A stretch of DNA of 64,000 nt from Rossellomorea marisflavi (lineage in GTDB: Bacteria > Bacillota > Bacilli > Bacillales > Bacillaceae_B), in the NCBI GenBank assembly GCA_003667865.1, contig CP033051.1:941501-1005500 (forward strand), read 5' to 3'. Below the pieces are notes generated by a model. That model searched no databases, was not told the origin of the DNA, and saw nothing but the letters and a program-made list of their open reading frames with translations. Positions 33,219 to 42,502 of this stretch are shown here, piece by piece (positions within the stretch are counted from its first letter, which is position 1; every line of letters begins with the position of its first letter). The translations under genes and the position numbers were made by a program.

Positions 33219-34121
33219 TCAATCTTTGTAACTAGAGAAATCTGTGTGATAGAGGCGGAACATTGTTTTATAACCCGTCTCATCCTTTCGGACTCCAACA
33301 TCTAATGTCCCTGTTACCTTTACTTTCCCTTGAATATTTCTTAAATAATTTTTGTTTTTCACATATATCACCATTACTTCGTTCCAGTAAGATTCATCTG
33401 CAGAACAGAATGGGCAATCTCCGTTTTGGGTCTTGATCATAAGAAACCACCCATCACTTATACTCAGCCCATCTCCCATGTATCCAATTAACTCTACTTT
33501 TTTACCATCAAGTTTCTTAAATTTAGCTGATGGCTCATTTTGTGCTTCTGTATCAAAAAAGTCTTCCCACTGAATCACTGTAGCCTCTCCTGTTGCTTCT
33601 GCAATAACAGGCAGTTTTTCGGATTCTTCTACTTTTGACTCTTCTGGCTTTTTATCTTCAGCCTTTACTTCTTTTTTTGATTCTTCTTTCTTGGTCGAAG
33701 AAGGAGTAGAACTACTAGCCTTCTCTGGTTTTTTTGTTGTTTGTTGTGGTTTTTCTGACTGTTTGCTTGCTGTATTTGTTTGTTTTACTTCCTCTTTCTT
33801 CGTGCTGTTTTCTTTTTTCTCTTCTGTACTAGCAGCAACTTCTGTTGTTTGAGGAACCTCTTTTACACCCTCTTGTACATCCTCTTCTTCACTTACTTCG
33901 TTAGAGCTCGGCTTACTTTCTTCATTCTCAGTACTCTCAGATTCTACTTCTTCATTGGAATCTTCTTCACTAGCTATCTTAGTAGATTCTTTTTCCGGTT
34001 CTTCCTCTACTAAATCACTTAATGTTTCTTTCTCCGTTTCTTTTGAAGCATCTTTCTCAGCAGTACCACAAGCTGAAAGGAACATCATCCCTGCCGTTAG
34101 CAAAATCATAAACTTTTTCAC
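33219..34121 (-). CDS. Lipoprotein with long disordered linker and C-terminal OB-like domain
   Basis: A 300-residue lipoprotein: signal peptide with lipobox LSAC (Cys18), then about 150 residues of Glu/Ser/Lys/Thr-rich low complexity, then a folded domain from about 180 (VIQWEDFFDT to the end). The domain has GKKVELIGYMGDG, an NGDCPFCSADESYW segment with a CPFC pair, and GKVKVTGTLDV, the look of a DUF3299-like OB-fold. The CxxC may bind metal or be redox-active. GTG start after AAGGAGGAA. Third gene after an ABC ATPase and permease; with the His-rich permease a metal-related role is inferred. Confidence 0.72.
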   Translation of the reverse strand: MKKFMILLTAGMMFLSACGTAEKDASKETEKETLSDLVEEEPEKESTKIASEEDSNEEVESESTENEESKPSSNEVSEEEDVQEGVKEVPQTTEVAASTEEKKENSTKKEEVKQTNTASKQSEKPQQTTKKPEKASSSTPSSTKKEESKKEVKAEDKKPEESKVEESEKLPVIAEATGEATVIQWEDFFDTEAQNEPSAKFKKLDGKKVELIGYMGDGLSISDGWFLMIKTQNGDCPFCSADESYWNEVMVIYVKNKNYLRNIQGKVKVTGTLDVGVRKDETGYKTMFRLYHTDFSSYKD

Positions 34122-34134
34122 ACGGTATTCCTCC

Positions 34135-35355
34135 TTAAGAGTTAAATAATTGAACCGGGTCTACTCGGTATGAACGAAGTGCGGGAATAAGTGCAGCTAT
34201 TGTACATAGAACAAGTCCACCTAGTAAGATATATAATTCTGCCGGTATTACGGTCCAAGCATTTAGTTGGATTCCAGAGTATTGAAAGATTACATCTGTT
34301 AGTAGGAAGCTCCCAATATGCCCTAGTACAATTCCAATAATTATCCCAATTCCAGTTAAAACATTAGACTCTAGTAACATCCCGGTGACGATATACGACT
34401 TCGGTTTTCCAATTAGGCGTAATAATCCGATGTCTTTCCTTCTCTCAGCTGCCATTGCAGATAATGATAGTAATACGGATATAGCTGCCATAATAATCGT
34501 TACAACTAGAACGAGCTTAATAACATCTGCTCCAGTATCCACAATCGTTAATATATCCGATGTTGCTTTACCAGTGTAGGCAACTTGAACTCCATCAAGC
34601 TCATCAAAGTTGGATTCTATTCCTTGCATATCCATAATACCTTTTGGCTTAATCAGAATAGCTGTAATGTCACCTTCTATATGCTCTTCTTCATGACCAG
34701 CTTCTGTTTCTTCGTGACCTTCTTCAACATGTTCTTCTTCATGAACGATCCATGCTGTTTCCAGTGTTGTAAAAATTGCCTTGTCATCTGGTGTACCTAG
34801 TTCAGAAAGTATTCCAGTTACAGTAAAATCAAATTCCCCATGTTCCTCGCCTGAGCCCTCTGCACCATGCTCACCATGAAATGTATCCCCTATTTTTAAG
34901 CCTAGTGACTCTGCAACATAACTTCCGACAACAACCTCACCATGCTCTTGATAAAGGGCACCTTCCTCCAGATTCTCATCAGGATAACGTGTACTCAAAT
35001 ACTCAACAGGTGTTCCTACAAGTGCATAGCCTTTGTAGCTGTCCCCTCTTGTCATTGGAATTGCTTGATCTACAAATCTACTCTCCTGTAAGTCCTCATA
35101 AATCTCATAGTCTACATTTCCAGTAGGTGCTCCGATATGATAGAAGGTATTCAAAACAAGCTGTGATTCGCTACCTTCTGCTCCAACAACGCCATGAAAA
35201 GGACCGTAGCCTTTTCCCACATTTTTTTGCAAACCGTCATTTACTAAAAATATAAAAACAATTAGTGCTGTTGCAATGGCTACTGCAAAGATTGTTAGAA
35301 AGGTTAGTGTTTTTTTATGCATTATGTTCTTCCATGATAATTGAAACAGGTTCAC
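34135..35355 (-). CDS. FtsX/MacB-type ABC permease with His/Glu-rich loops
   Basis: A 406-residue permease with the FtsX/LolE layout: one N-terminal helix (about 15-40), a large extracytoplasmic domain (about 45-270) and three C-terminal helices. Two stretches of the outer domain are rich in His and Glu (160-173 and 205-228, e.g. HEEEHVEEGHEETEAGHEEE), typical of metal sensing or binding loops. The GTG start overlaps the stop of the ATPase gene (GTGA). With the ATPase and the lipoprotein it forms a mechanotransmission-type ABC system rather than an importer. Substrate unknown; transition metal handling is inferred. Confidence 0.82.
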   Translation of the reverse strand: MNLFQLSWKNIMHKKTLTFLTIFAVAIATALIVFIFLVNDGLQKNVGKGYGPFHGVVGAEGSESQLVLNTFYHIGAPTGNVDYEIYEDLQESRFVDQAIPMTRGDSYKGYALVGTPVEYLSTRYPDENLEEGALYQEHGEVVVGSYVAESLGLKIGDTFHGEHGAEGSGEEHGEFDFTVTGILSELGTPDDKAIFTTLETAWIVHEEEHVEEGHEETEAGHEEEHIEGDITAILIKPKGIMDMQGIESNFDELDGVQVAYTGKATSDILTIVDTGADVIKLVLVVTIIMAAISVLLSLSAMAAERRKDIGLLRLIGKPKSYIVTGMLLESNVLTGIGIIIGIVLGHIGSFLLTDVIFQYSGIQLNAWTVIPAELYILLGGLVLCTIAALIPALRSYRVDPVQLFNS

Positions 35356-36035
35356 CCGAACTTCACCTCTTTTTGCTTCATTACTACGTTGATTGATTCC
35401 ATTTCAATTTGCTTAGGAAATCTAGTAGCTAACGTTCGATCATGTGTGACGCAGATAAGCGTTTGTTTCTGATCCTTGCTTAATGTTAGTAATAATTCCA
35501 TGATTGATTGAGCCGTTTCATAATCTAAGCTTCCTGTTGGCTCGTCCGCTAGTATAAGTTCTGGTTGTGTGATAAAAGCACGTATGATCGCTACTCGTTG
35601 TTGCTGGCCTCTTGATAATTGAGAAGGCAGATGCTTCTTGCGATTACCTAATCCTACTTTTTCAAACCAGTCATCTATGAGTACTTGCTGAGCCTTTTTT
35701 GTCATCCCTGTTAGCACTAACTTGATATTTTCTTCTGCTGTTAAGCTAGGGATCAAATGAAAGTCTTGAAAAACATATCCCACACTTTTTCTACGGTACT
35801 GATCTCGCTCCGATTGTGTAAGGTCTGTTATCGTTATTTCATCAAGCATCACTACTCCTTCGTCATGCTCAATGACCCCCCCAATGATATGTAAAAGGGT
35901 ACTCTTCCCACAGCCACTCGGCCCTGTAATGGCAACCTGTTCTCCATGCTCAATTTTCAAATTAGCAATATGTAGAATCGGAAAGGATTTGTTGTCCATT
36001 TTATACGTTTTTTGCAGGTTCTGGATCTGAATCAT
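35352..36035 (-). CDS. ABC transporter ATP-binding protein (LolD/MacB type)
   Basis: A 227-residue ATPase: Walker [10 protein letters not shown] at 38-46, Walker [13 protein letters not shown] near 155-166, and a signature reading LSRGQQQR in place of the usual LSGGQ. It belongs to the LolD/MacB/YknY subgroup that works with FtsX-like permeases, as encoded by the overlapping next gene. First gene of the three-gene ABC/lipoprotein operon. Confidence 0.9.
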   Translation of the reverse strand: MIQIQNLQKTYKMDNKSFPILHIANLKIEHGEQVAITGPSGCGKSTLLHIIGGVIEHDEGVVMLDEITITDLTQSERDQYRRKSVGYVFQDFHLIPSLTAEENIKLVLTGMTKKAQQVLIDDWFEKVGLGNRKKHLPSQLSRGQQQRVAIIRAFITQPELILADEPTGSLDYETAQSIMELLLTLSKDQKQTLICVTHDRTLATRFPKQIEMESINVVMKQKEVKFG

Positions 36036-36232
36036 ATTAGTATAATCCCCCTGAAATAATAGGTTTTTCAGGCATAATTTTACTATACGCAGTCATCATT
36101 CAGGGCTAATTTACAATTTTTTCATGTATTATTAATAATCTATTTACAAATTGACCTAGCATTATTTCTGGATAGTCCCGGTTATATTTGCATACCATAA
36201 GCTTACAAACTTTGAATAATGGAGGGAAAAGA

Positions 36233-36370
36233 GTGAGTAAGGAGAAGGAACTCAACAATTGTGATAGTGAAAGAGATTATTTGAATCATTTCCTTATTGA
36301 ACAAGTAACAAAGATTTCTGTTCAGGAGCAAGAGGAACGGATGAAGGAGGAGATGGTTGATGGGGAGTAG
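36233..36370 (+). CDS. Small acidic hypothetical protein
   Basis: A 45-residue charged protein, all hydrophilic: it starts VSKEKELNNCDSERDYLNHF when translated and ends in a Glu-rich helix. TGGAGGG precedes the GTG at 36233; an upstream in-frame ATG at 36188 lacks a ribosome site. No family is recognised. The hairpin of the 70-bp repeat at 36598 could serve as a distant terminator. Confidence 0.45.
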   Translation: MSKEKELNNCDSERDYLNHFLIEQVTKISVQEQEERMKEEMVDGE

Positions 36371-36564
36371 TACTGAGCGACAGTAGTATAAATTGAAAGA
36401 ACCGTTAGTTATTATAAGATCTAGCTCATCATACTGAACGACCTTATTGAGTATGCAATATTCCCTCTTGCGCTTAGCTAGTAATAATAGAAGACGCTGG
36501 GACATAATTATTTGACCTAGTGAAAAGCCCGAATTATTATGTGCTAATAACCTTTCGCTTACTA

Positions 36565-36632
36565 GTAGGTTGTTTCGTTTTGGTGTACAAATTTGAAACT
36601 AGCAGGCCAAAAAGGGCTGCTAGTTATTTTTG
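36565..36632 (+). repeat. ~70-bp hairpin repeat, copy 2
   Basis: GTAGGTTGTTTCGTTTTGGT leading into the hairpin ACTAGCAG/CTGCTAGT and a TATTTTT run; aligns with the reverse complement of 3555-3620. Works as a potential terminator. Confidence 0.65.
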
Positions 36633-36785
36633 TTGGTTGTAGAGATAATCACTGATAAAACTTGATACTTTTTATAGATGGTTGTTTTTATAGAATAGAT
36701 ACATTATTTCTTAGAGGTAGCTTATATAACTACAAAAATAGGAAAGAGACATTTGCTTCGATGAGTTTATTACGGTGTGGGGCTG

Positions 36786-36978
36786 CGTGGGCATGCGGAC
36801 ATTTATTCCGTTAATTTGGCTCAATACAAAGAATTTTGGATGTAATCGGACATCTGTTCCTCTATTTTACAAAATCAACGCCAATCTCCCAATGAATTTT
36901 GTTTATAACGGAATAAATGTCCTTAAACACTTTGAAAAGAGCGATATTTAGCAAAATAAAGGAATAAATGTCCTCTAC
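36786..36978. repeat. ~190-bp mirrored GGACATTTATTCCG element, copy 2
   Basis: Forward motifs GCGGACATTTATTCCGTTAA (36795) and TCGGACATCTGTTCCTCTAT (36848), then inverted motifs AACGGAATAAATGTCC (36906) and AAAGGAATAAATGTCC (36958). The whole stretch aligns with the reverse complement of 3250-3440, including the ATTTAGC spacer. Confidence 0.8.
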
Positions 36979-37239
36979 CACTCCCACATTACTTTGTTAC
37001 GAACGGTGGCTCTAGTAGAAGATAAAGTCACTGTTCTAACCATATTGAATGATCAAAAACGTCATTTACTTGCTGCTAATCAGCAAGTGATTCGCTATAT
37101 AAATTGCAAAACTATAATATATATCCACTGTTTTTTAACGGAATACTAATCAATGCTTCCTTCCCTTAGAGCGTTGTGGAATGTAGCGCAATGTACTTAT
37201 TTTTGACAAGGATGATTACTCTAATTATGTCCCAACCTC

Positions 37240-37860
37240 TTACATATCCGTATTCATTGGAGATTCTTTTTTCCTAAATCTATGATAATAGCTTTCTACT
37301 TTTGAAAAGATCCATTGAATGGCAATGCCATGGAGTAATATGCCTATAATTCCTGTCAGCACAAACAGCCAAATGGTGACTGTATGGGTAACCTCGAAAG
37401 GATGATGTCCGAAGGAACGTAAGTGGGTAAATACATATTGTATAGACTTCCAGAATGATTTGACATCTACTTCTATGATCCATATGATTAAAGACTCTAT
37501 AATCAAGAATACAAAAACGTACATCAGGATCAAGATCTTAGATTGATATGTCAATTTATCTATTAACGGTTGTATATAATATTTTGTTATCGTTTTGATT
37601 CGAAAAAGATAAATCAATCGGACTACCCTAGCAATTTGAAAAAATTGATCAAGTGGGATGATTGCAACGACTAGGAAGGGATTTCGTTTTAAGAACGTCC
37701 ACTTTTCTTTCGTTACCGTGAAACGGACGATGAAATCAATAAAGAAAATGGCCCATACAATCCAATTAATAATGGAATTATAGCTGTTATTTGTCCATAA
37801 TGTCATAATGGTGAACATCACAAGAATGACCATAATTCCTTCATAGACTCTTTGTATCAA
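37240..37860 (-). CDS. Ion-channel-like membrane protein without canonical pore filter
   Basis: A 206-residue membrane protein resembling a small voltage-gated channel subunit: four voltage-sensor-like helices including a charged S4-like ARVVRLIYLFRIKT (about 78-91), then two further helices around a pore-like loop. Where potassium channels carry TVGYGD this loop reads HLRSFGHHPFEV, so the selectivity filter is not conserved. TTG start at 37860 behind AAGGAGGGG. It may be a degenerate or non-potassium channel, or a voltage-sensor-type protein of other function. Confidence 0.65.
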   Translation of the reverse strand: MIQRVYEGIMVILVMFTIMTLWTNNSYNSIINWIVWAIFFIDFIVRFTVTKEKWTFLKRNPFLVVAIIPLDQFFQIARVVRLIYLFRIKTITKYYIQPLIDKLTYQSKILILMYVFVFLIIESLIIWIIEVDVKSFWKSIQYVFTHLRSFGHHPFEVTHTVTIWLFVLTGIIGILLHGIAIQWIFSKVESYYHRFRKKESPMNTDM

Positions 37861-37981
37861 ACGAATAGTAATCCCCTCCTTACTACATCTTTCTAACCTT
37901 ATTATTATTCATAATAAGTTCACACCGAATCATTTGTTACACATGAAACATGCTATTAATCACTTAAGTGATGACGACTCA

Positions 37982-39190
37982 TTATTCACTACTGATTTTT
38001 CTTGCAACAGATGCTTTTACTCGTTGAATCGGAATCAATGTTCCTACTAGAGCAAGAATACTACTTGCAATAAAAATGCCCGTAATCCCTTGGTACGCAA
38101 TGCTTGTTAATAAGCCAAACACAATTAAATCCAAAGCTGAATCTAATACTGATATTAGCGACAGTGTAGTGGCCCTTATATTAGATGGAATGAGGTCATT
38201 ACTTAACTGTGAGTAAATTGGATAGCGCATTGCTTGGCCTAGTCGAATGATAAAGAATGCACCAATAACGAGCCATAATGTCTCCGCAAACACAGCTGAG
38301 AGAAACAACCCAATAGCAGCCAAACCACCCGTAATGTTCATTAAAACTTTTCTTGAGAATCGACTAGTAAACCACCCTACTGATTGTGATGAAATATATC
38401 CTAAAACAGAAGCTAATGCATACACGATACCGATCATAAAAACAGGTAGACCCGCTCCTGTAAATAGTGGTTGATTAAAGGCTTCATAAACAGAGTCTGC
38501 GGCAATAAACACTAAAGTAAAGTTCAAAAAGAGAAACAGCAGTTGCGGTGCGCGCGAAATCACCTTGATGCCAGAAACAACCTGAGTGAATGGATTATCC
38601 CTATAAGAGCCATAATTCTTAGGATCTTTTACAAAGAAGATTAAAAGAAATTCAATTACATGAAACCCAAGTCCCAAAATAATTAAGAAGATAAATTGTT
38701 CATCCTGAAGGTCATTTGCGAAATAGGCTCCAAATATAACGGCTACTATCATGGCAATAAAGCCTGCGGATTGAATTTTCCCCATAGCTCGATCCATTCG
38801 GTCATGTTGATTATCCTCTTTTAACGATTCGTAGATTAACGCCTCATCAGCCCCAGAAAAGAATGTAACTGAAAGCCCGTTAAGCGCACTATAGAGGAAA
38901 AACATCCACGGCTCGTAAGCAAAGATAAGTAAGACAATACTACTAATCTTTACAAGTACTCCTATTAAAAAAGAGGCCTTAGCACCAAAACGATCGGCTA
39001 CTACTCCACCCGGAACCTCCCCTAAAAGGACTGCTCCACTCCAAAACAACTGAAGCCATAGGATATGAGAAGCCTCCAACCCCCGCTCCATATAAAACAA
39101 GGTTAATACAGGTGCAAGAAAATTAATGGTCCCAAATAGATGAATCCAAAACATCATACGTATATTGTGTTTCGAAATGGATGTGCTCAT
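37982..39190 (-). CDS. MFS transporter
   Basis: A 402-residue major facilitator with about twelve membrane helices. The cytoplasmic loop between helices 2 and 3 reads GVVADRFGAKASFLIG (about 59-74), a form of the GxxxDRxGxK MFS motif. The pattern is that of drug or metabolite exporters; the substrate is unknown. The ATG at 39190 follows AGAAAAGAG. It is monocistronic and divergent from the phosphodiesterase gene. Confidence 0.82.
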   Translation of the reverse strand: MSTSISKHNIRMMFWIHLFGTINFLAPVLTLFYMERGLEASHILWLQLFWSGAVLLGEVPGGVVADRFGAKASFLIGVLVKISSIVLLIFAYEPWMFFLYSALNGLSVTFFSGADEALIYESLKEDNQHDRMDRAMGKIQSAGFIAMIVAVIFGAYFANDLQDEQFIFLIILGLGFHVIEFLLIFFVKDPKNYGSYRDNPFTQVVSGIKVISRAPQLLFLFLNFTLVFIAADSVYEAFNQPLFTGAGLPVFMIGIVYALASVLGYISSQSVGWFTSRFSRKVLMNITGGLAAIGLFLSAVFAETLWLVIGAFFIIRLGQAMRYPIYSQLSNDLIPSNIRATTLSLISVLDSALDLIVFGLLTSIAYQGITGIFIASSILALVGTLIPIQRVKASVARKISSE

Positions 39191-39506
39191 ATAAAAACTC
39201 TTTTCTATTCATAATTTTCCATATGCTGAGGGGAACGCTGCTTTTACTGTTGAACCATTTTTCCTTTCCAAGCCATCCTTGTTCTCTAAAATATACTACC
39301 GCAATACCTGAAAACATTAAGGCTACAAGAAATACAGAGACATCTTTTTTAAACAATGATAGAAATAGCATAACAAAAGTTGATTTCGTGAGGGATACAT
39401 TTTCAAAAATAAGAGATAAAAAATTCCTTTTAAGGATATTTCCACCCAAAATCTGTTCTGATTTCTGATATAGTAAAAATAATCATACCTATATTTGGAG
39501 GTCATA
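39191..39506. other. 316-bp divergent intergenic region
   Basis: AT-rich promoter region between the MFS gene and the phosphodiesterase gene. Open frames here have no ribosome site or family resemblance. No repeat or RNA recognised. Confidence 0.4.
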
Positions 39507-40814
39507 ATGACAAAGCTCACCGATCATTTAATCGTTATTTCATTTGATTGTCTAGCTGCACTCGATTTCCCAATGCTTGAAAAGCTTCCTAACTTTAAGA
39601 AACTCTTAGAAAAAGGATCTTATTGCAAGAATGTGCAAACGATATACCCCTCCGTAACCTATCCTTGTCATGCCACCATTGTGACCGGTAGATACCCTGT
39701 TAATCATAGAGTCATTAATAACACGTTTCTGCAGCCTGGTAGAGTATCTCCAGATTGGTACTGGCAGCGACGTCATGTTAAAGGGACAACCTTATATGAT
39801 GAAGCCAAAAAGGCAGGTATGAAAACGGCTGCTTTGCTCTGGCCTGTTACGGCTAGAGCGAAAATTGATTACAATATGCCAGAGATATTTGCCAATCGTA
39901 TATGGCACAATCAAATTGCTGTTTCCTTATGGAATGGAAGTCCACTCTTTCAGCTCCAAATGAATTTACGATATGGCCGTATTCGAAAAGGCTTGAATCA
40001 ACCTGAATTGGATGACTTTGTATTAGAATCTACTGTTGACACCATTACCTCAAAAAAGCCACATTTACTTCTAGTGCACTTTACAGACTTAGACACCCAA
40101 CGCCACTATCATGGGGTTGAATCAGAAGAAGCCCTTGCAGCCATTCACCGTCATGATGAGCGTCTCGGGAGAATTATGAAGGCCATTGAAGAAAGTGGCA
40201 TCTCAGAAAATACCACCCTTGTTGCACTAGGTGATCATAGTGCACTTAATGAATCAAAAGCTGTAAAGCTCAATGTATTGCTTCAAGAAAACGGTCTTAT
40301 TAAGGTTTCTAATAAAGGAAAAATTAAAGACTGGAAGGCTTACTGTAAAAGCTGTGACGGCTCTGCCTACATTTATCTAAAGGATAAGCAAGATAAAGCG
40401 ACCTATTCAAAAGTAAAAGAGATCCTTCATAGTCTAGTTATGAACAAAAGGAATGGAATTGAAAGCGTTTTATCAGGGGAAGAAGCAGCCCAACTTGGGG
40501 CAGATCGTGAGGCTTCTTTCATGCTTGAAGCTCAGCAAGGATTTTATTTTAAAGAGTTTTTTGATGGAGATTATATTGATGAAATTACACCAGAAGATGT
40601 AAGAGAAAAACGATATACGTATGCCTCACATGGATATTCACCGCAAAAAGAGAATTATCATACGGTTTTTATAGCATCTGGTAAAGGCATCTATCCAAAT
40701 AGAGAGATTCCTGCAATGCATCTCGTTGATGAAGGACCAACATTTGCCCATTTGCTAGGATTAGATATTGGTACAACAGATGGAAACGTACTAAAGGAAT
40801 TATTAACTATGTAA
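39507..40814 (+). CDS. Alkaline-phosphatase-superfamily phosphodiesterase (NPP-like)
   Basis: A 435-residue enzyme of the type I phosphodiesterase/nucleotide pyrophosphatase family. The metal-binding SFDCL at about 11-15 and the nucleophile region PSVTYPCHATIVTGRYP (Thr near 50) match the family; later ligands are in HFTDLDTQRHYHG (about 190-202) and GDHS (about 245). It would cleave a phosphodiester or pyrophosphate bond of an unknown substrate. No signal peptide is seen, so it looks cytoplasmic. GGAGG five bases before ATG 39507 decides the start. Confidence 0.85.
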   Translation: MTKLTDHLIVISFDCLAALDFPMLEKLPNFKKLLEKGSYCKNVQTIYPSVTYPCHATIVTGRYPVNHRVINNTFLQPGRVSPDWYWQRRHVKGTTLYDEAKKAGMKTAALLWPVTARAKIDYNMPEIFANRIWHNQIAVSLWNGSPLFQLQMNLRYGRIRKGLNQPELDDFVLESTVDTITSKKPHLLLVHFTDLDTQRHYHGVESEEALAAIHRHDERLGRIMKAIEESGISENTTLVALGDHSALNESKAVKLNVLLQENGLIKVSNKGKIKDWKAYCKSCDGSAYIYLKDKQDKATYSKVKEILHSLVMNKRNGIESVLSGEEAAQLGADREASFMLEAQQGFYFKEFFDGDYIDEITPEDVREKRYTYASHGYSPQKENYHTVFIASGKGIYPNREIPAMHLVDEGPTFAHLLGLDIGTTDGNVLKELLTM

Positions 40815-40897
40815 AGCAATTGTAAAATTTTTGCTCTCTTCATTTTCACTTATCTTTTTCTTGTAGAATAAAAGAAAACGTTTGCTAGGGAGGCCAT

Positions 40898-42181
40898 ATG
40901 ATGAAACGCTTTACTAAAGAGGAGAATAGCTGGATGTTCTATGATTGGGCAAACTCAGCGTACTCCATCATTATTACAACAGCTGTTTTTCCACTCTTCT
41001 ACAAAGCTGCTGCGACAAACGCTGGTGTAAGCTCCGCGAATTCAACTGCTTATTTAGGCTATACGATTGCGATTGCAACATTTATTTTAGCGATGCTTGG
41101 ACCGATTCTCGGGACAATCGCTGACTATCAAGGGTTTAAAAAGAAATTCTTCACCTTTTTTTTGGCACTAGGGGTTACAAGTACGGCTGTTCTAGCTTTT
41201 ATTCCAAGTGATCAATGGCTTGTGTTGCTAATTTTTTATACTTTTGCTGCTGTTGGATCAGCCGGTGCGAATGTTTTCTATGATGCGTTTCTTGTTGATG
41301 TCACTTCAGAAGAGCGTATGAATCGTGTATCCGCTCGAGGTTTTGGACTAGGCTATATCGGAAGTACCATTCCATTCCTTGTTAGTATTGCCATTATTGT
41401 GTTATCACAAAATGAAATCATTCCATTATCTACAACGGTTGCAAGTAAAATTGCCTTTTTAATTACAGCTCTTTGGTGGGGGATATTCGCGATCCCCATG
41501 TTCCGCAACGTTCATCAGAAGCATTATATTGAACGTGAAGCAAAGCCTGTCGTTAACAGCTTTAAACGGTTGTTTAAAACACTAAAAGAAATTAAGAAAT
41601 ATCGTGCTCTATTCTTATTCCTATTAGCTTATTTCTTCTATATCGATGGGGTGGGGACGATTATTTCCATGTCAACTGCCTATGGATCTGACTTAGGAAT
41701 ATCGCCAACAAATCTTTTAATTGTCTTATTTGTGACTCAAGTTGTTGCAGCACCATTTGCTATTCTTTACGGTCGTTTAGCAGAGAAGTTTACAGGTAAA
41801 AAAATGCTTTATGTTGGAATTATCGTTTATATTATTGTTTGTATTTATGCTTATTTCTTAGAGACTACGTTAGATTTCTGGATTTTAGCAATGCTTGTGG
41901 CTACTTCACAAGGAGGCATCCAGGCGTTAAGTCGTGCTTATTTTGCAAAACTTGTACCGAAGCAGAATGCGAATGAGTTCTTTGGTTTTTATAATATTTT
42001 TGGGAAGTTTGCTTCTATTATGGGGCCGTTGTTAGTAGGTGTTACGGCTCAGGTTACTGGAGATTCTAGTAAAGGTGTTTTTAGTTTAGTTGTTTTGTTT
42101 GTCATTGGGATTATTATTTTGACACGTGTGCCGGAACCTAAGGCACCTGCTGCTCCTGTGTCTCAGGTTGTTGCTAAGTAG
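40898..42181 (+). CDS. MFS transporter, UMF1/Atg22-like family
   Basis: A 427-residue twelve-helix transporter. The N-terminal [20 protein letters not shown] (about 10-29) is the hallmark of the UMF1 (Atg22-like) family, whose yeast member exports amino acids from the vacuole. The bacterial substrate is unknown. AGGGAGGCC precedes two adjacent ATG codons. It follows the phosphodiesterase gene by about 80 bases in the same direction and may be co-transcribed. Confidence 0.85.
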   Translation: MMKRFTKEENSWMFYDWANSAYSIIITTAVFPLFYKAAATNAGVSSANSTAYLGYTIAIATFILAMLGPILGTIADYQGFKKKFFTFFLALGVTSTAVLAFIPSDQWLVLLIFYTFAAVGSAGANVFYDAFLVDVTSEERMNRVSARGFGLGYIGSTIPFLVSIAIIVLSQNEIIPLSTTVASKIAFLITALWWGIFAIPMFRNVHQKHYIEREAKPVVNSFKRLFKTLKEIKKYRALFLFLLAYFFYIDGVGTIISMSTAYGSDLGISPTNLLIVLFVTQVVAAPFAILYGRLAEKFTGKKMLYVGIIVYIIVCIYAYFLETTLDFWILAMLVATSQGGIQALSRAYFAKLVPKQNANEFFGFYNIFGKFASIMGPLLVGVTAQVTGDSSKGVFSLVVLFVIGIIILTRVPEPKAPAAPVSQVVAK

Positions 42182-42195
42182 GGGATTATTTAAAA

Positions 42196-42232
42196 TAGGG
42201 GTCTGTTCCTCTTTGGGGACAGATTCTTTTTT
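42196..42232 (+). terminator. Terminator after the UMF1-like gene
   Basis: GGGGTCTGTTCCTC and GGGGACAGATTC pair imperfectly, followed by TTTTTTATTT. The arms resemble a diverged GGTCCGTCCC repeat. Confidence 0.7.
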
Positions 42233-42236
42233 ATTT

Positions 42237-42280
42237 GTCCGTTGCTTTGCGCGGGGTAAGAGTGGGCCTCCTCACCGAAA
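42237..42280 (+). repeat. Truncated GC-rich CTTTCCGCGGGG element, copy 3
   Basis: GTCCGTTGCTTTGCGCGGGG followed by GAGTGGGCCTCCTCACC, the left half of the element at 5671; it stops where an unrelated block begins. Confidence 0.6.
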
Positions 42281-42495
42281 AGCGGAAGTGAGCATTTAGG
42301 GACGTATGGATTGGAGCAAACCGCACGAGATAAAGGAAACACGGCGAACGGAGTGAGTCGATGTTAACTTATCGTAGGAGGTTCGACTTCGGCAACGCTA
42401 ACAAGGCCAAGCTGGCAAATAATCATCATTTATCAGAAGTAAACTCACACCAAAGGGGTTTGCCAGTAGTTGATCGGAACTAACAACAACATAAA
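42281..42495 (+). other. Structured non-coding block of unknown nature
   Basis: A moderately GC-rich non-coding stretch with GCACGAGATAAAGGAAACAC, GGCGAACGGAGTGAGTCGAT and GTTAACTTATCGTAGG; CGAGATAA and TTATCG can pair across it, and CGTAGGAGGTTCG resembles further stems. It has the look of an intergenic repeat or structured RNA, but only one copy is in the window. Confidence 0.4.
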
Positions 42496-42502
42496 CCGGA
42501 TC

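Larger units (their letters stand above)
36491..37241. repeat. GGCTGGGACA palindromic element, split copy with nested repeats
   Basis: Left end AAGACGCTGGGACATAATTA at 36491 and right end AATTATGTCCCAACCTCTT at 37223-37241 form diverged terminal inverted repeats like those at 44981. The inside is interrupted by the 70-bp hairpin repeat and the mirrored GGACATTTATTCCG element, and a remnant of the core (GTAGCGCAATGTACTTATTT) survives near 37187. The right end overlaps the stop codon of the ion-channel-like gene. It fills the 870-bp gap. Confidence 0.68.

Noticed and set aside
39123..39449. 108-codon minus-strand frame overlapping the MFS gene start
   Set aside because: It overlaps the true MFS coding region in another frame, has no ribosome site and no recognisable domain.
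40868..40884. Possible CcpA cre site (GAAAACGTTTGC) before the UMF1-like gene
   Set aside because: Matches the cre consensus in only part of its positions and lies immediately before the ribosome site; too weak to call.
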